A stretch of 59,768 nucleotides of DNA from an uncultured Lachnospiraceae bacterium (GTDB taxonomy: Bacteria > Bacillota > Clostridia > Lachnospirales > Lachnospiraceae), in assembly GCA_947625755.1 (NCBI GenBank), contig CANQPJ010000012.1, positions 1-59,768 on the forward strand, written 5' to 3'. A model generated the notes under the pieces. That model saw only the letters and a program-made list of their open reading frames with translations. It made no database searches and was not told where the DNA came from. Shown here piece by piece: positions 37,453 to 45,531 of the stretch (within the stretch, counting starts at the first letter, position 1; every line of letters starts with the position of its first letter). The position numbers were made by a program, and so were the translations under genes.

Positions 37453-39303
37453 ATGTGCGGTATCGCTGGTTTTTACCAATTAAAACATGATGTCTTTAAA
37501 GATTATTCTTTTAAACTGTTAAGAAACAAATTAATTAATATGAAAAATTCTATCAAGCATCGCGGTCCCAATGATGATGAAATCTATATGGAAGGTTTTT
37601 GCGGATTAGCGCATACGCGATTATCTATACGTGATATTAAAGGCGGTCATCAGCCAATGACCAGACGTTATAACGGAAAAAGAGCCACAATATGTTACAA
37701 TGGGGAACTGTATAATGCCAGTGAATTAAAGTATCGACTTTCTTCATATGATATTGATTTGCGAACAACCAGCGATACTGAAATCATACTTTATTGTTAT
37801 CTTGTTTTTGGAACAAAAATATTTAAAGATTTTAACGGTATTTTTGCATTTGCAATATATGAAAACAATCATTTAATTCTTGCAAGGGACCATGTCGGCG
37901 TAAAACCGTTATATTATTATATGGATTCCAAACAATTTGTCTTTGCATCAGAGCCGAAAGGCATTTTTGCATACGGAATCAAACCAAAGCTAAATCATGA
38001 CAGCTGGTGTGAAATTATTGGGCTGGGACCTGCGCACACATTGGGAAATGGTGTTTTTGAGAGCATAAAGGAATTGCTTCCCGGCCATTTTATTTCCATT
38101 ACAATTAATGATGAACGTGATGTTACATTATCCGACAATTGTTTTTGGAAACTGACCAGCAAAGTCCATCAGGATGATTATGCTTCTACCGTGGAATATA
38201 CAAATTACCTAATTGAAGACAGTATCAAAAGACAGATGGTGTCAGACATTCCAATTTGTACTTTTCTCTCCGGAGGACTTGATTCCAGTTTGGTTTCATC
38301 CATTGTCAGCAATAATCTAAAAGACAAACAATTAAATACCTATTCCTTTGATTTTGTAAACAATGACATTCATTTTAAAGCGAATTCTTTTCAGTCTACA
38401 AGAGACCGACCTTTTGTGGATATTATGACAAAATATATAAACAGTAATCATAAATATCTGGAATGTAACAATCAAAACCAGATAGACTGTCTTTTTGAGG
38501 CTGTAGATGCCAGAGATATGCCATGCATGGCTGATGTGGAATCCTCTATGCTATATTTTTGCAGACTGGTTTCCAGAGAATGTAAGGTTACTCTCACCGG
38601 AGAATGTGCAGATGAAATTTTTGGCGGATACCCATGGTTTCACAGAACAGAAATGTTAAATCAAAACACCTTTCCATGGTCTTATGATATTGACGCCAGA
38701 ACGTATTTATTGAAAAAGGATTTTATTGATGAACTAAACATAAACGACTATGTAAAAAATGCTTATGAAGATTCCGTCAACGAATGTGAATATTTATCAG
38801 AAGAAAACGAAACGGAAACTTTACGCAGAAAAGTCACATGGTTAAATATAAAATGGTTTATGATGACACTACTTACGAGAATGGACCGATGCAGCATGTT
38901 TTCAGGATTAGAAGCCAGAGTACCTTTTGCTGACTATAGAATTTTGGAGTATGTGTTTAATGTCCCTTGGAAATATAAATGCTACAATAACCAGACAAAA
39001 AGCCTGTTAGTTGAATGTGGAAAAAAATATCTTCCAAATGAAATATTGTATAGGAAGAAAACCCCATATCCCAAAACTTACGATCCCGATTACGAAAAAC
39101 TTCTGGGAGAAATGGTCTTGGAAGAATATCGTTCCAATTCTTCTCTGCAGACAATCATAGACAAAGAAAAACTGGAAAACTTTGTATCCAGTCCAAAAGA
39201 TTATGGAAAACCATGGTATGGACAGTTAATGGCTGGTCCACAGATGCTTGCTTATGTACTACAGATAGGGTACTGGATGAAAAAATATGCACTGCACCCA
39301 TAG
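37453..39303 (+). CDS. asnB: Asparagine synthase (glutamine-hydrolysing)
   Basis: A 616-residue class II amidotransferase making asparagine from aspartate, ATP and glutamine. Seen: N-terminal nucleophile Cys2 (MCGIAGFYQ), IKHRGPNDDEIY, HTRLSIRD, ATICYNGELYNA, the PP-loop SGGLDSSLVSSIV, and GECADEIFGGYPWFHR. Complete. GGGAG lies before the ATG. The tight placement behind dpaAB suggests it is the sporulation paralogue, comparable to AsnO of B. subtilis, driven by the sigma-K promoter; that is inference. Confidence 0.93.
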   Translation: MCGIAGFYQLKHDVFKDYSFKLLRNKLINMKNSIKHRGPNDDEIYMEGFCGLAHTRLSIRDIKGGHQPMTRRYNGKRATICYNGELYNASELKYRLSSYDIDLRTTSDTEIILYCYLVFGTKIFKDFNGIFAFAIYENNHLILARDHVGVKPLYYYMDSKQFVFASEPKGIFAYGIKPKLNHDSWCEIIGLGPAHTLGNGVFESIKELLPGHFISITINDERDVTLSDNCFWKLTSKVHQDDYASTVEYTNYLIEDSIKRQMVSDIPICTFLSGGLDSSLVSSIVSNNLKDKQLNTYSFDFVNNDIHFKANSFQSTRDRPFVDIMTKYINSNHKYLECNNQNQIDCLFEAVDARDMPCMADVESSMLYFCRLVSRECKVTLTGECADEIFGGYPWFHRTEMLNQNTFPWSYDIDARTYLLKKDFIDELNINDYVKNAYEDSVNECEYLSEENETETLRRKVTWLNIKWFMMTLLTRMDRCSMFSGLEARVPFADYRILEYVFNVPWKYKCYNNQTKSLLVECGKKYLPNEILYRKKTPYPKTYDPDYEKLLGEMVLEEYRSNSSLQTIIDKEKLENFVSSPKDYGKPWYGQLMAGPQMLAYVLQIGYWMKKYALHP

Positions 39304-39312
39304 AAAATAACA

Positions 39313-39371
39313 GGTATCGCTGCATTAGGATTTTAATATACCCTCCTGCAAAAATTCTAATGCACCATACC
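39313..39371. terminator. Hairpin between convergent asnB and GTPase-nuclease genes
   Basis: A 13-bp core stem (39322-39334 with 39351-39363, GCATTAG and ATTTT pairing) extended by a GGTAT/ATACC outer pairing. The T-tracts on both sides are imperfect, so efficiency is unclear. It is the only candidate terminator in this 93-base gap. Confidence 0.55.
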
Positions 39372-39396
39372 TTATTGCATATCCGATTTTCATTCT

Positions 39397-41991
39397 TTAT
39401 TTGTTAAAATTATTCATTTCATCTTCTATCTTTTGAAAAACCGCTTCTACCTCTTCTTTAAAGTTCATTGCTGACATCCTAAGGGCACCATGCCCCATAA
39501 TGATTAATTGTTCTAATCCGTCAGAAGTCGCAACAGTTACTTTATATTTACCTGCCATCTGATGAGTCGTTTTTGATATATACATATCGGCTGTTTCGGC
39601 AGCTTTGGTAAAAACAACATACACATTGTCATATTTATATATTGTCTCTTTATGACGATTCACATTATATGCATCAAATACAACAATCACTGTATTTCCC
39701 TTATATCCCTGATAATTTGAAAGAATATCCAATAATTTATCTCTTGCGCCATCTATATTTTTTAATGCAATACTTTTCAAATCATCCCATGCAAAAATAA
39801 TGTTATACCCATCTACCAGAACACACTCCGGCAGATTATTGTTATATTTTCCTTTATATTTTTTTGCTTTGTTATCATAAGTCCTGACTTTTGTCTCCGT
39901 ATAATTCTTGCGCTTAATAGGACCAAAGGTATTTTCAAAAATAGCTTCTAATTCTTTATCTGCTGCATAAGAATCATAGTTCTCTTGAAAAGAAGTCACC
40001 CCTGACACCCTATTTAAGTCATTCTCCTGCTTTTGAATTTCGACATTGGAAGAATTTAAATTCAGGTCTGTCTTCACATGCATATAATTATCAACTTCAT
40101 TCCATGGAACATTAAAACCTGCACCATGGGCACAAAATACAGAACCGGTAGGATTATTCAAATCCGCCTCGCTGTCATAACCAATCTTTTCTATCACTTC
40201 TTCTGCATTATGACAAGGTGCATATCCTTTAAATTTTAATGTGAGGGTTCCCTGCCCGTGAGAATACTCATTGACATCATTCATATAATTCCACATAGTT
40301 GATACAGGTGCATATCCAGTGAGTACACTTTTGTCATTTTTTGTTTCCGGCGGCTTAATACAACCCTCCATCTGATTAATATCCGTCATAGCCTTACCCA
40401 CATATTCTGTAGGTATGGTTAAAATAAAGTCATAATATGGTTCAAGAAGAACAGACTCTGCCTTTTTTAAACCTTGTCTTACAGCACGATAAGTTGCCTG
40501 CCGGAAATCTCCACCTTCCGTATGTTTTAAATGAGCCTTTCCACCTACAATTGTAATACACATATCTGTAATAGGCGCACCGGTTAAAACACCTCTGTGC
40601 ATTTTTTCTTCTAAATGTGTCAGAATAAGCCTCTGCCAGTTTTTACTCAACTCCTTTTCCGTAACACTGCTCGAAAAAGTAAGTCCGCTTCCCGGAACTC
40701 CCGGTTCCATCAGCAAATGTACCTCTGCATAATGTCTTAAAGGCTCAAAATGCCCCACACCTTCTACGGTATCTGCAATGGTTTCCTTATATAATATACT
40801 TTCGGAACCAAAGGTCACATCATAATCAAACCGCTCTTTTATCATGGTTTTTAAAACTTCTATTTGAATAGGACCCATTACATTGGCTGTAAGTTCCTTT
40901 TTTTCCTCATTCCATGATATTTTTAATGTAGGATCTTCTTCCTCCAGCTCTTTAAATTGTTTATATACCTGATGTATATTTACCTGATTTTCCACAATTA
41001 TTTTGTATGAAAGCACCGGAATCAGATTCGGTTCTATCCTCTCTGTTTCAACGCCCAAGCCTTCTCCCGGATAAGTATTGTTAAGTCCACAGACAGCACA
41101 GACATCTCCCGGCATTGCTTCACTAACTGCCTGATATTTTTCTCCTGAATAAATACGGATTTCATTTACTTTTTCCGCCCATTCTTTTGCTCCATTGATT
41201 CCACTGATAACATCTTTTACTTTCAGACTGCCACCCGTTATCTTCATATGAGTCAGTCTGTTATTATTCTTATCCTTGGAAATTTTATATATTCTTGCGC
41301 CAAATTTTTTTGAATAAACAGGTTCAAATGTATATTGGTATAATCCCTCTAATAAACTATCCACTCCGTCTAACTGCAGTGCAGAGCCAAAATAACATGG
41401 AAACAACTCCCTGTTATACACCAGTTCTGATATTACAGAATTACTGATTTTTCCACCTTCCATATACATTTCAAACAAATCTTCATTGCACATAGCTATA
41501 TCTTCCAGCGTTCCTACATGAACAGGAAATCCCACCACAGTATCACACAGCTTTTCTTTCAATTCATGTAATAAAAATTCACTGCTCACATTGGGCATAT
41601 CCATTTTATTTACAAAAATAAAAGCAGGAACATTATATCTCTCCAACAGTTTCCACAAAGTCTCCGTATGTCCCTGAACCCCTTCGCTTCCACTAACAAC
41701 CAGAATGGCATAATCCAATACAGACAATGTACGCTCCATTTCAGCTGAAAAATCTATATGCCCGGGAGTATCCAAGAGTGTTATTTTCATGTCTTCATAT
41801 TCCATAACTGCCTGTTTTGAAAAAATCGTAATACCACGTTCTTTTTCCAGCCGATAGTTATCCAAATATGCATCCTTATGGTCTACTCTGCCTAATTTTC
41901 TTATTTTTCCTGTTAAATATAATAGTGATTCTGACAAAGTAGTCTTTCCACTATCTACATGCGCCAAAATTCCTATTGTAATTTTTTTCAT
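39397..41991 (-). CDS. TetM-like ribosomal GTPase fused to a YacP/Rae1-type NYN nuclease domain
   Basis: An 864-residue two-part protein. Residues 1 to about 640 form a TetM/TetO-like EF-G relative: G1 AHVDSGKTT, G2 region RGITIFSK, G3 DTPGH, G4 NKMD, then EF-G domains II-V (FGARIYKISKDKNNNRLTHM; PVSTMWNYMNDVNEYSHGQG). After a linker (ELEAIFENTFGPIKRK), residues about 720-855 form a NYN domain of the YacP/Rae1 family: VLVDGYNIIFAWDDL, ARDKLLDIL, VVFDAYNV, AAETADMYISK, VATSDGLEQLI and GALRMSAM, with all catalytic acids. Rae1 in B. subtilis cuts mRNA in the ribosomal A site, where TetM-type GTPases bind, so a ribosome-directed mRNA cutting or rescue factor is likely (inference). It is probably not an acquired tetracycline-resistance gene. 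Transcribed alone. Confidence 0.85.
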   Translation of the reverse strand: MKKITIGILAHVDSGKTTLSESLLYLTGKIRKLGRVDHKDAYLDNYRLEKERGITIFSKQAVMEYEDMKITLLDTPGHIDFSAEMERTLSVLDYAILVVSGSEGVQGHTETLWKLLERYNVPAFIFVNKMDMPNVSSEFLLHELKEKLCDTVVGFPVHVGTLEDIAMCNEDLFEMYMEGGKISNSVISELVYNRELFPCYFGSALQLDGVDSLLEGLYQYTFEPVYSKKFGARIYKISKDKNNNRLTHMKITGGSLKVKDVISGINGAKEWAEKVNEIRIYSGEKYQAVSEAMPGDVCAVCGLNNTYPGEGLGVETERIEPNLIPVLSYKIIVENQVNIHQVYKQFKELEEEDPTLKISWNEEKKELTANVMGPIQIEVLKTMIKERFDYDVTFGSESILYKETIADTVEGVGHFEPLRHYAEVHLLMEPGVPGSGLTFSSSVTEKELSKNWQRLILTHLEEKMHRGVLTGAPITDMCITIVGGKAHLKHTEGGDFRQATYRAVRQGLKKAESVLLEPYYDFILTIPTEYVGKAMTDINQMEGCIKPPETKNDKSVLTGYAPVSTMWNYMNDVNEYSHGQGTLTLKFKGYAPCHNAEEVIEKIGYDSEADLNNPTGSVFCAHGAGFNVPWNEVDNYMHVKTDLNLNSSNVEIQKQENDLNRVSGVTSFQENYDSYAADKELEAIFENTFGPIKRKNYTETKVRTYDNKAKKYKGKYNNNLPECVLVDGYNIIFAWDDLKSIALKNIDGARDKLLDILSNYQGYKGNTVIVVFDAYNVNRHKETIYKYDNVYVVFTKAAETADMYISKTTHQMAGKYKVTVATSDGLEQLIIMGHGALRMSAMNFKEEVEAVFQKIEDEMNNFNK

Positions 41992-42212
41992 TAAAATTGC
42001 TCCAAACTTTCCACTAAATCTAACATCCTATGTCACTAGCCTTTGTATCAAATAATCATATATCATTCTATATAATTCTATTAAAAAAAGATTATTGTTG
42101 CAACAGCAATGTATATTTTCAGACAAAATACAGTTGCTGACAAATTTTTCTATGTACATTTGCAGCATTATCGTATATGATGATTATGATTATAAAATAT
42201 AGGGGAAAATAT

Positions 42213-42671
42213 ATGGATATTAAATCAGAATTTATTAATTTTATTCGACCAATGATAAAAAATGAAAACATCAGACAAATGGATAAATACATTCAACATG
42301 GAAATACCAGCTGTTTCGAACATTGTGTGGCAGTTGCATATATCAGTTTCTATATTGCAAAGAAAATGCATATTTCTTGTGATTACAACAGTATGATTCG
42401 TGGCGCACTGCTTCACGATTATTTTTTGTACGATTGGCATGAAAAAGATACAAGACCTAAATTACATGGATTTCGCCATGCAAGAACAGCTCTGGAGAAT
42501 GCTTCCCGGGATTTTGACCTGACGCCTATCGAAATAGATATTATAGAAAAGCACATGTTCCCGCTAAATTTAAAACTTCCAAAATATCGGGAAAGCTACA
42601 TTGTAAATATTGCGGATAAAATCAGTTCTTCATATGAAACTATTTACAAAATCCCATGCTTTTCCATCTGA
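42213..42671 (+). CDS. Small HD-domain protein
   Basis: A 152-residue HD-superfamily metal-dependent phosphohydrolase. Seen: the first His in CFEHCVAVAYIS, the HD pair in GALLHDYFLYDW, another His in KLHGFRHARTALEN, and the final Asp in IVNIADKISS, which together form the HD metal site. The substrate, probably a nucleotide, is unknown. ATG at 42213 follows AGGGGA; the frame opens 12 codons earlier without ribosome site. Monocistronic; the tandem repeat 42701-42996 lies directly downstream. Confidence 0.8.
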   Translation: MDIKSEFINFIRPMIKNENIRQMDKYIQHGNTSCFEHCVAVAYISFYIAKKMHISCDYNSMIRGALLHDYFLYDWHEKDTRPKLHGFRHARTALENASRDFDLTPIEIDIIEKHMFPLNLKLPKYRESYIVNIADKISSSYETIYKIPCFSI

Positions 42672-42700
42672 CTGATACAGAAAATTATAAAGTTTAGAGA

Positions 42701-42996
42701 AATCCATAACCGGTGAGGATGAATTACATATATCTTTTATAAAACAAGCCAAATATATATGTAAATTCTTGGAAAATCCATAGCAGGTGAAAATGAATTA
42801 CATATATTTTTTACAAAACTAGCCAAATATACATGTAAAATTTAGGGAAATCCATAACCGGTGAGAATGAATTACATATATTTTTTACAAAACTAGCCAA
42901 ATATATGTGTAAATTCTTGGAAAATCCATAGCAGGTGAAAATATATTACATATCTATATAAAATTATAAAATGCTAATATATGTAAATTATAAATA
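42701..42996 (+). repeat. 74-bp tandem repeat, four units with 148-bp higher-order period
   Basis: The sequence AATCCATA starts at 42701, 42775, 42849 and 42923, exactly 74 bases apart. Units 1 and 3 read CCATAACCGGTGA and units 2 and 4 CCATAGCAGGTGA, so the array is a duplicated two-unit dimer; the fourth unit decays after about 40 bases. Each of the first three units carries GAATTACATATAT and a partly complementary ATATATGTAAATTC-type arm, giving a hairpin about 50 bases long, and an ATG at 42719, 42793 or 42867 placed behind GGTGA and opening reading frames of 7 or 9 codons (MNYIYFLQN in units 2 and 3). Function unknown. Confidence 0.9.
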
Positions 42997-43062
42997 TGCC
43001 GGAAAAATAGAGCTTACACTTGCACTGAAATCAATAATTATTCAATCAATATAGAAAGACAA

Positions 43063-43092
43063 AACCTGCATCCGCTAATGCGGACGCAGGTT
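43063..43092 (-). terminator. Terminator of the interrupted GGGtGRT gene
   Basis: Stem AACCTGCGTCCGC with GCGGATGCAGGTT and a 4-base loop on the minus strand; the single imperfect pair is G-U only in that direction, showing that the minus-strand reading is the functional one. TTTTGTCTTT follows. AAAAGGGGCTGTAAAAA precedes it. Confidence 0.85.
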
Positions 43093-43139
43093 CTGCTAAT
43101 CATGGCCTTTTTACAGCCCCTTTTAAATATTTATTTTAC

Positions 43140-43226
43140 TTAAAATTTACCTTCATCTGCAGCTTGTTGAACAGATACTGCGACTGCAACAGTCATACCG
43201 ACCATTGGATTGTTGCCCACACTAAT
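43140..43226 (-). pseudogene. 3' remnant of a GGGtGRT-protein gene cut by element insertion
   Basis: On the minus strand the frame reads GNNPMVGMTVAVAVSVQQ, then AADEGKF and stop. This matches the C-terminus of GGGtGRT proteins (family memory: GMGNNPMVGATVAVAV near the end). Upstream of the VGNNP codons homology ends at about 43220 and the frame is closed at 43229 by a stop. The remaining N-terminal part is expected at the far, unseen end of the element, possibly with a substitute 3' end provided by the element. Identification is from memory of the family, without a search. Confidence 0.65.
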
Positions 43227-43426
43227 TTATATAGGTAATGATTTTTAGTTCTTATTACACTTTTCTTTTTTATTTTCTCAAAAAAGCCTTTAAATATCAG
43301 GTATTCCCGATATATACCTTTATGAATTTTAACCGCTTTTCAATATCATTCCCTATCTTGACTATTTTTCTTTTCGTGTCAAATCTGTGTCAAATGCCAT
43401 AGAGTTATTGTTTTTTATTATAACAA
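43227..43426. other. Attachment-site region with short repeats
   Basis: No gene is present. Seen: a small palindrome AGGTAT/ATACCT (43299-43304, 43314-43319), and two direct copies of GTGTCAAAT spaced by 11 bases (43376-43384, 43387-43395), the layout expected for integrase arm-type sites. The stretch otherwise is AT-rich. Roles are inferred from location beside the integrase. Confidence 0.4.
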
Positions 43427-43443
43427 GGGTGGTGGATGTGGTG
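43427..43443 (+). promoter_or_regulatory. G-rich 17-mer, copy 1 (upstream of integrase)
   Basis: GGGTGGTGGATGTGGTG on the coding strand, 70 bases before the integrase ATG, followed by ATTT and an AT-rich GATAATAATA that could be a -10 region. Same sequence on the coding strand before three other element genes. Contains four GG pairs with spacers 1, 1 and 4, compatible with a two-tetrad G-quadruplex. Confidence 0.75.
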
Positions 43444-43513
43444 ATTTATATAGATAATAATACAATTAAATACATTTTAACAAACACAATCTTTAGTAGA
43501 AAGGAGAAGAACT

Positions 43514-44830
43514 ATGAACGCAAAAACAGGAACTATTAATGTAGATAGTTATGAAACCAAAAAAGGGCTTCGCTGGAGATACCGAATTGAAATACCGGGA
43601 ACATCCGGTAAAAGAAAATATTTAACAAAGTCTGGCTTTCATAAGAGAAAGGATGCTTTAGATGCTGGAAGCAAAGCTCTATCTATCTATATATCAACCG
43701 GAAAAACATATGCTACCAATATTTCTTATGGAGATTTTCTTGATAAGTGGATTGAAGATGAGGTAACTCAACGATGTAAAGAATCTACTACTATTGGTTA
43801 TCAGAAAAAAATTAAAAACTTAATTAAGCCATCACTCAAAAATTATAGAATAAAAGATATAAACAGACAAATGCTTCTCGATTTTCTGCGAAAACTTTAT
43901 GATGATGGTTACAGTTTTAATACCATATCCGGAGTCAAAGGGATATTATCTTCAAGTTTTAAATATGCTGTAAATTCAGATTTAATCCCCTATTCTCCGG
44001 CAAATGATCTTACTTCAATGAAAAAAGGCGGACGACCACCTAAAAGAAAAACAAGATTAAAGCCAAATCGCTACCTTAAAAAAGAAGAAATGGACAAAAT
44101 CTTCAAAAGATTTCCTGAAGGCAATCCTGCTCACCTTCCATTAATGATAGCCTATCATTGTGGTTTACGTCTTGGAGAAGTATACGCATTGACATGGGAA
44201 GATATTGATTTTGAAAATAAACGTCTATATGTAAACAGACAAATTCAGTGGATGCAGGATCCTAAACGTTCTAGGGTAGATAAAATAATGAAAAACGGCT
44301 TGAAAGACGCCGGAGATGGCTACTGGTATTTTACCGAACCCAAATATAGAAGTTATCGTAACATTAACATTGACGAGAAACTGTTAGCTCTGCTGGAACG
44401 TTCCAAGAAAAGAAATGAATTAAGTCGTTTTTACATTGGACCCTCCTATACACATTATTATAGTGAAAACGAACTTATTCACAGAGGTGATAAAAATTCT
44501 TCTGCCATTCCTGACAACAAAATTGTGGATTATAATACAGGGCATGAAGTAAATTTCATTATGACTCGCGAAGATGGTACATATATTACCCAGCGAACAA
44601 AAATGCACATGACAACAATAATAAAAAAACAGTTAGGAATTGAGGACTTTACCTTCCACAGCCTGCGTCATACACACGGTACAATGCTTCGTGATGCCGG
44701 TTGTCCTGAAATATATATTGCGAACAGGCTTGGACACGCAAGAATTGAAACCACAGTACAGATTTACACAAACCACCTTACAGATAGCATGAAAAATTTA
44801 GGAAATGAAGCTCTCTCGAAATTATTTTAG
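43514..44830 (+). CDS. int: Tyrosine recombinase / integrase
   Basis: A 438-residue phage/Tn916-type integrase. Seen: N-terminal arm-binding domain (YETKKGLRWRYRIEIPGTSG, typical AP2-like start of these integrases), SAM-like core-binding domain (YGDFLDKWIEDEVTQ ... INRQMLLDFLRKL), and the catalytic domain with first Arg in YHCGLRLGEVYALTWEDID, H-x-x-R in FHSLRHTHGTMLRD, His in RLGHARIETTVQ, and the nucleophile in IYTNHLTDSM. All catalytic residues present. AAAGGAG before the ATG. The gene is the only plus-strand gene of the element and convergent to the excisionase gene. Confidence 0.95.
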   Translation: MNAKTGTINVDSYETKKGLRWRYRIEIPGTSGKRKYLTKSGFHKRKDALDAGSKALSIYISTGKTYATNISYGDFLDKWIEDEVTQRCKESTTIGYQKKIKNLIKPSLKNYRIKDINRQMLLDFLRKLYDDGYSFNTISGVKGILSSSFKYAVNSDLIPYSPANDLTSMKKGGRPPKRKTRLKPNRYLKKEEMDKIFKRFPEGNPAHLPLMIAYHCGLRLGEVYALTWEDIDFENKRLYVNRQIQWMQDPKRSRVDKIMKNGLKDAGDGYWYFTEPKYRSYRNINIDEKLLALLERSKKRNELSRFYIGPSYTHYYSENELIHRGDKNSSAIPDNKIVDYNTGHEVNFIMTREDGTYITQRTKMHMTTIIKKQLGIEDFTFHSLRHTHGTMLRDAGCPEIYIANRLGHARIETTVQIYTNHLTDSMKNLGNEALSKLF

Positions 44831-44836
44831 TAAAAA

Positions 44837-44870
44837 AAATAAAGGCTGTTCAAAAGCCTTTATTTTTTTT
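44837..44870. terminator. Terminator between integrase and excisionase genes
   Basis: Stem AAATAAAGGCT with AGCCTTTATTT, 7-base loop, flanked by A-run and T-run, so it works for both convergent transcripts. Confidence 0.9.
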
Positions 44871-44871
44871 G

Positions 44872-45114
44872 CTATTCATTATTTATCTTCTCATGCGCTA
44901 AAATAAAATCATATATGGCACCACGCCGTATCTTTCTTCCGGATACACCTGAAATATAAGGTATCTTCCCCGTATTTACAAGTTCATACATTTTATTTTT
45001 TCCAATCCCCAATATAAGCCTTGCCTGATCTAAAGACAAAAGATCATACTCCCCTTCCCGATAAGTCTTTTTTGACTCACTTATCTCTTTTTCGCTTATT
45101 ACTTGCTCAATCAT
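44872..45114 (-). CDS. xis: Excisionase-like DNA-binding protein
   Basis: An 80-residue protein with an excisionase/MerR-like winged helix: LLSLDQARLILGIGKNKMYEL for the helix-turn-helix and KIPYISGVSGRKIRRGAIYDF for the wing. Similar to Tn916-type Xis and to HTH_17 proteins. AAAGGAG upstream. It is the last gene of an operon that begins at 46659 and whose promoter region carries the G-rich 17-mer, so excision and integration functions share a control element. Confidence 0.85.
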   Translation of the reverse strand: MIEQVISEKEISESKKTYREGEYDLLSLDQARLILGIGKNKMYELVNTGKIPYISGVSGRKIRRGAIYDFILAHEKINNE

Positions 45115-45151
45115 GTCCTACTCCTTTCTTTAATTTATGTGTTAAGCGAGC

Positions 45152-45520
45152 TTACCTGATAAACTCGCCCATTCTAACCCCTTGTCGGCTTCGTTCAAAG
45201 TCTACCTGTTCGCTTATGAGCATTTTCAGTTCCCCAACTCCAAGAATGGATCCTACTCGGAGCATTGGAGTGGATTTATCGGCAGACATGACTATTAAAG
45301 AACCCGTTCCAAAAATTCGTTCCGGTATTGTTTTACTGACCGAAATATCACAGATTCTAAAGAGTCTTACTTCGCTAAAAGAATACCTTAAAAATCCGCT
45401 TTCAATATATAACGCTCTGTTTGTAAGAGTATATTTTGTAAATGGATTTTTAAATCTTAAAAAGCGTTTATATCCACTCCATAATACTTTTTCATTTTCT
45501 CTTAATATCAACTCTGACAT
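45152..45520 (-). CDS. Small PH-like (bPH) domain protein
   Basis: A 122-residue protein with the pattern of bacterial pleckstrin-homology domains: ENEKVLWSGYKRFL, then YTLTNRALYIESGF, the hydrophobic strands DISVSKTIPERIFGTGSLIV and SADKSTPMLRVGSI. No membrane helix, unlike YdbS proteins. Function in the element is unknown. It lies 11 bases after the S1-like gene and 37 bases before xis. AAGGTGA ribosome site. Confidence 0.65.
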   Translation of the reverse strand: MSELILRENEKVLWSGYKRFLRFKNPFTKYTLTNRALYIESGFLRYSFSEVRLFRICDISVSKTIPERIFGTGSLIVMSADKSTPMLRVGSILGVGELKMLISEQVDFERSRQGVRMGEFIR

Positions 45521-45531
45521 AGCACTTCACC

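Noticed and set aside
39397-41991. Acquired tetracycline-resistance gene tet(M/O/W)
   Set aside because: Longer than these proteins, carries a fused NYN nuclease, and sits in core chromosome without transfer genes; resistance cannot be claimed.
42719-42900. The MNYIYFLQN mini-ORFs as real genes
   Set aside because: Only 7-9 codons, one unit lost its ATG, and the GGTGA site is weak; kept only as an observation on the repeat.
42701-42996. CRISPR array
   Set aside because: The repeats are contiguous 74-bp units with no unique spacers, there are only four and no cas gene is near.
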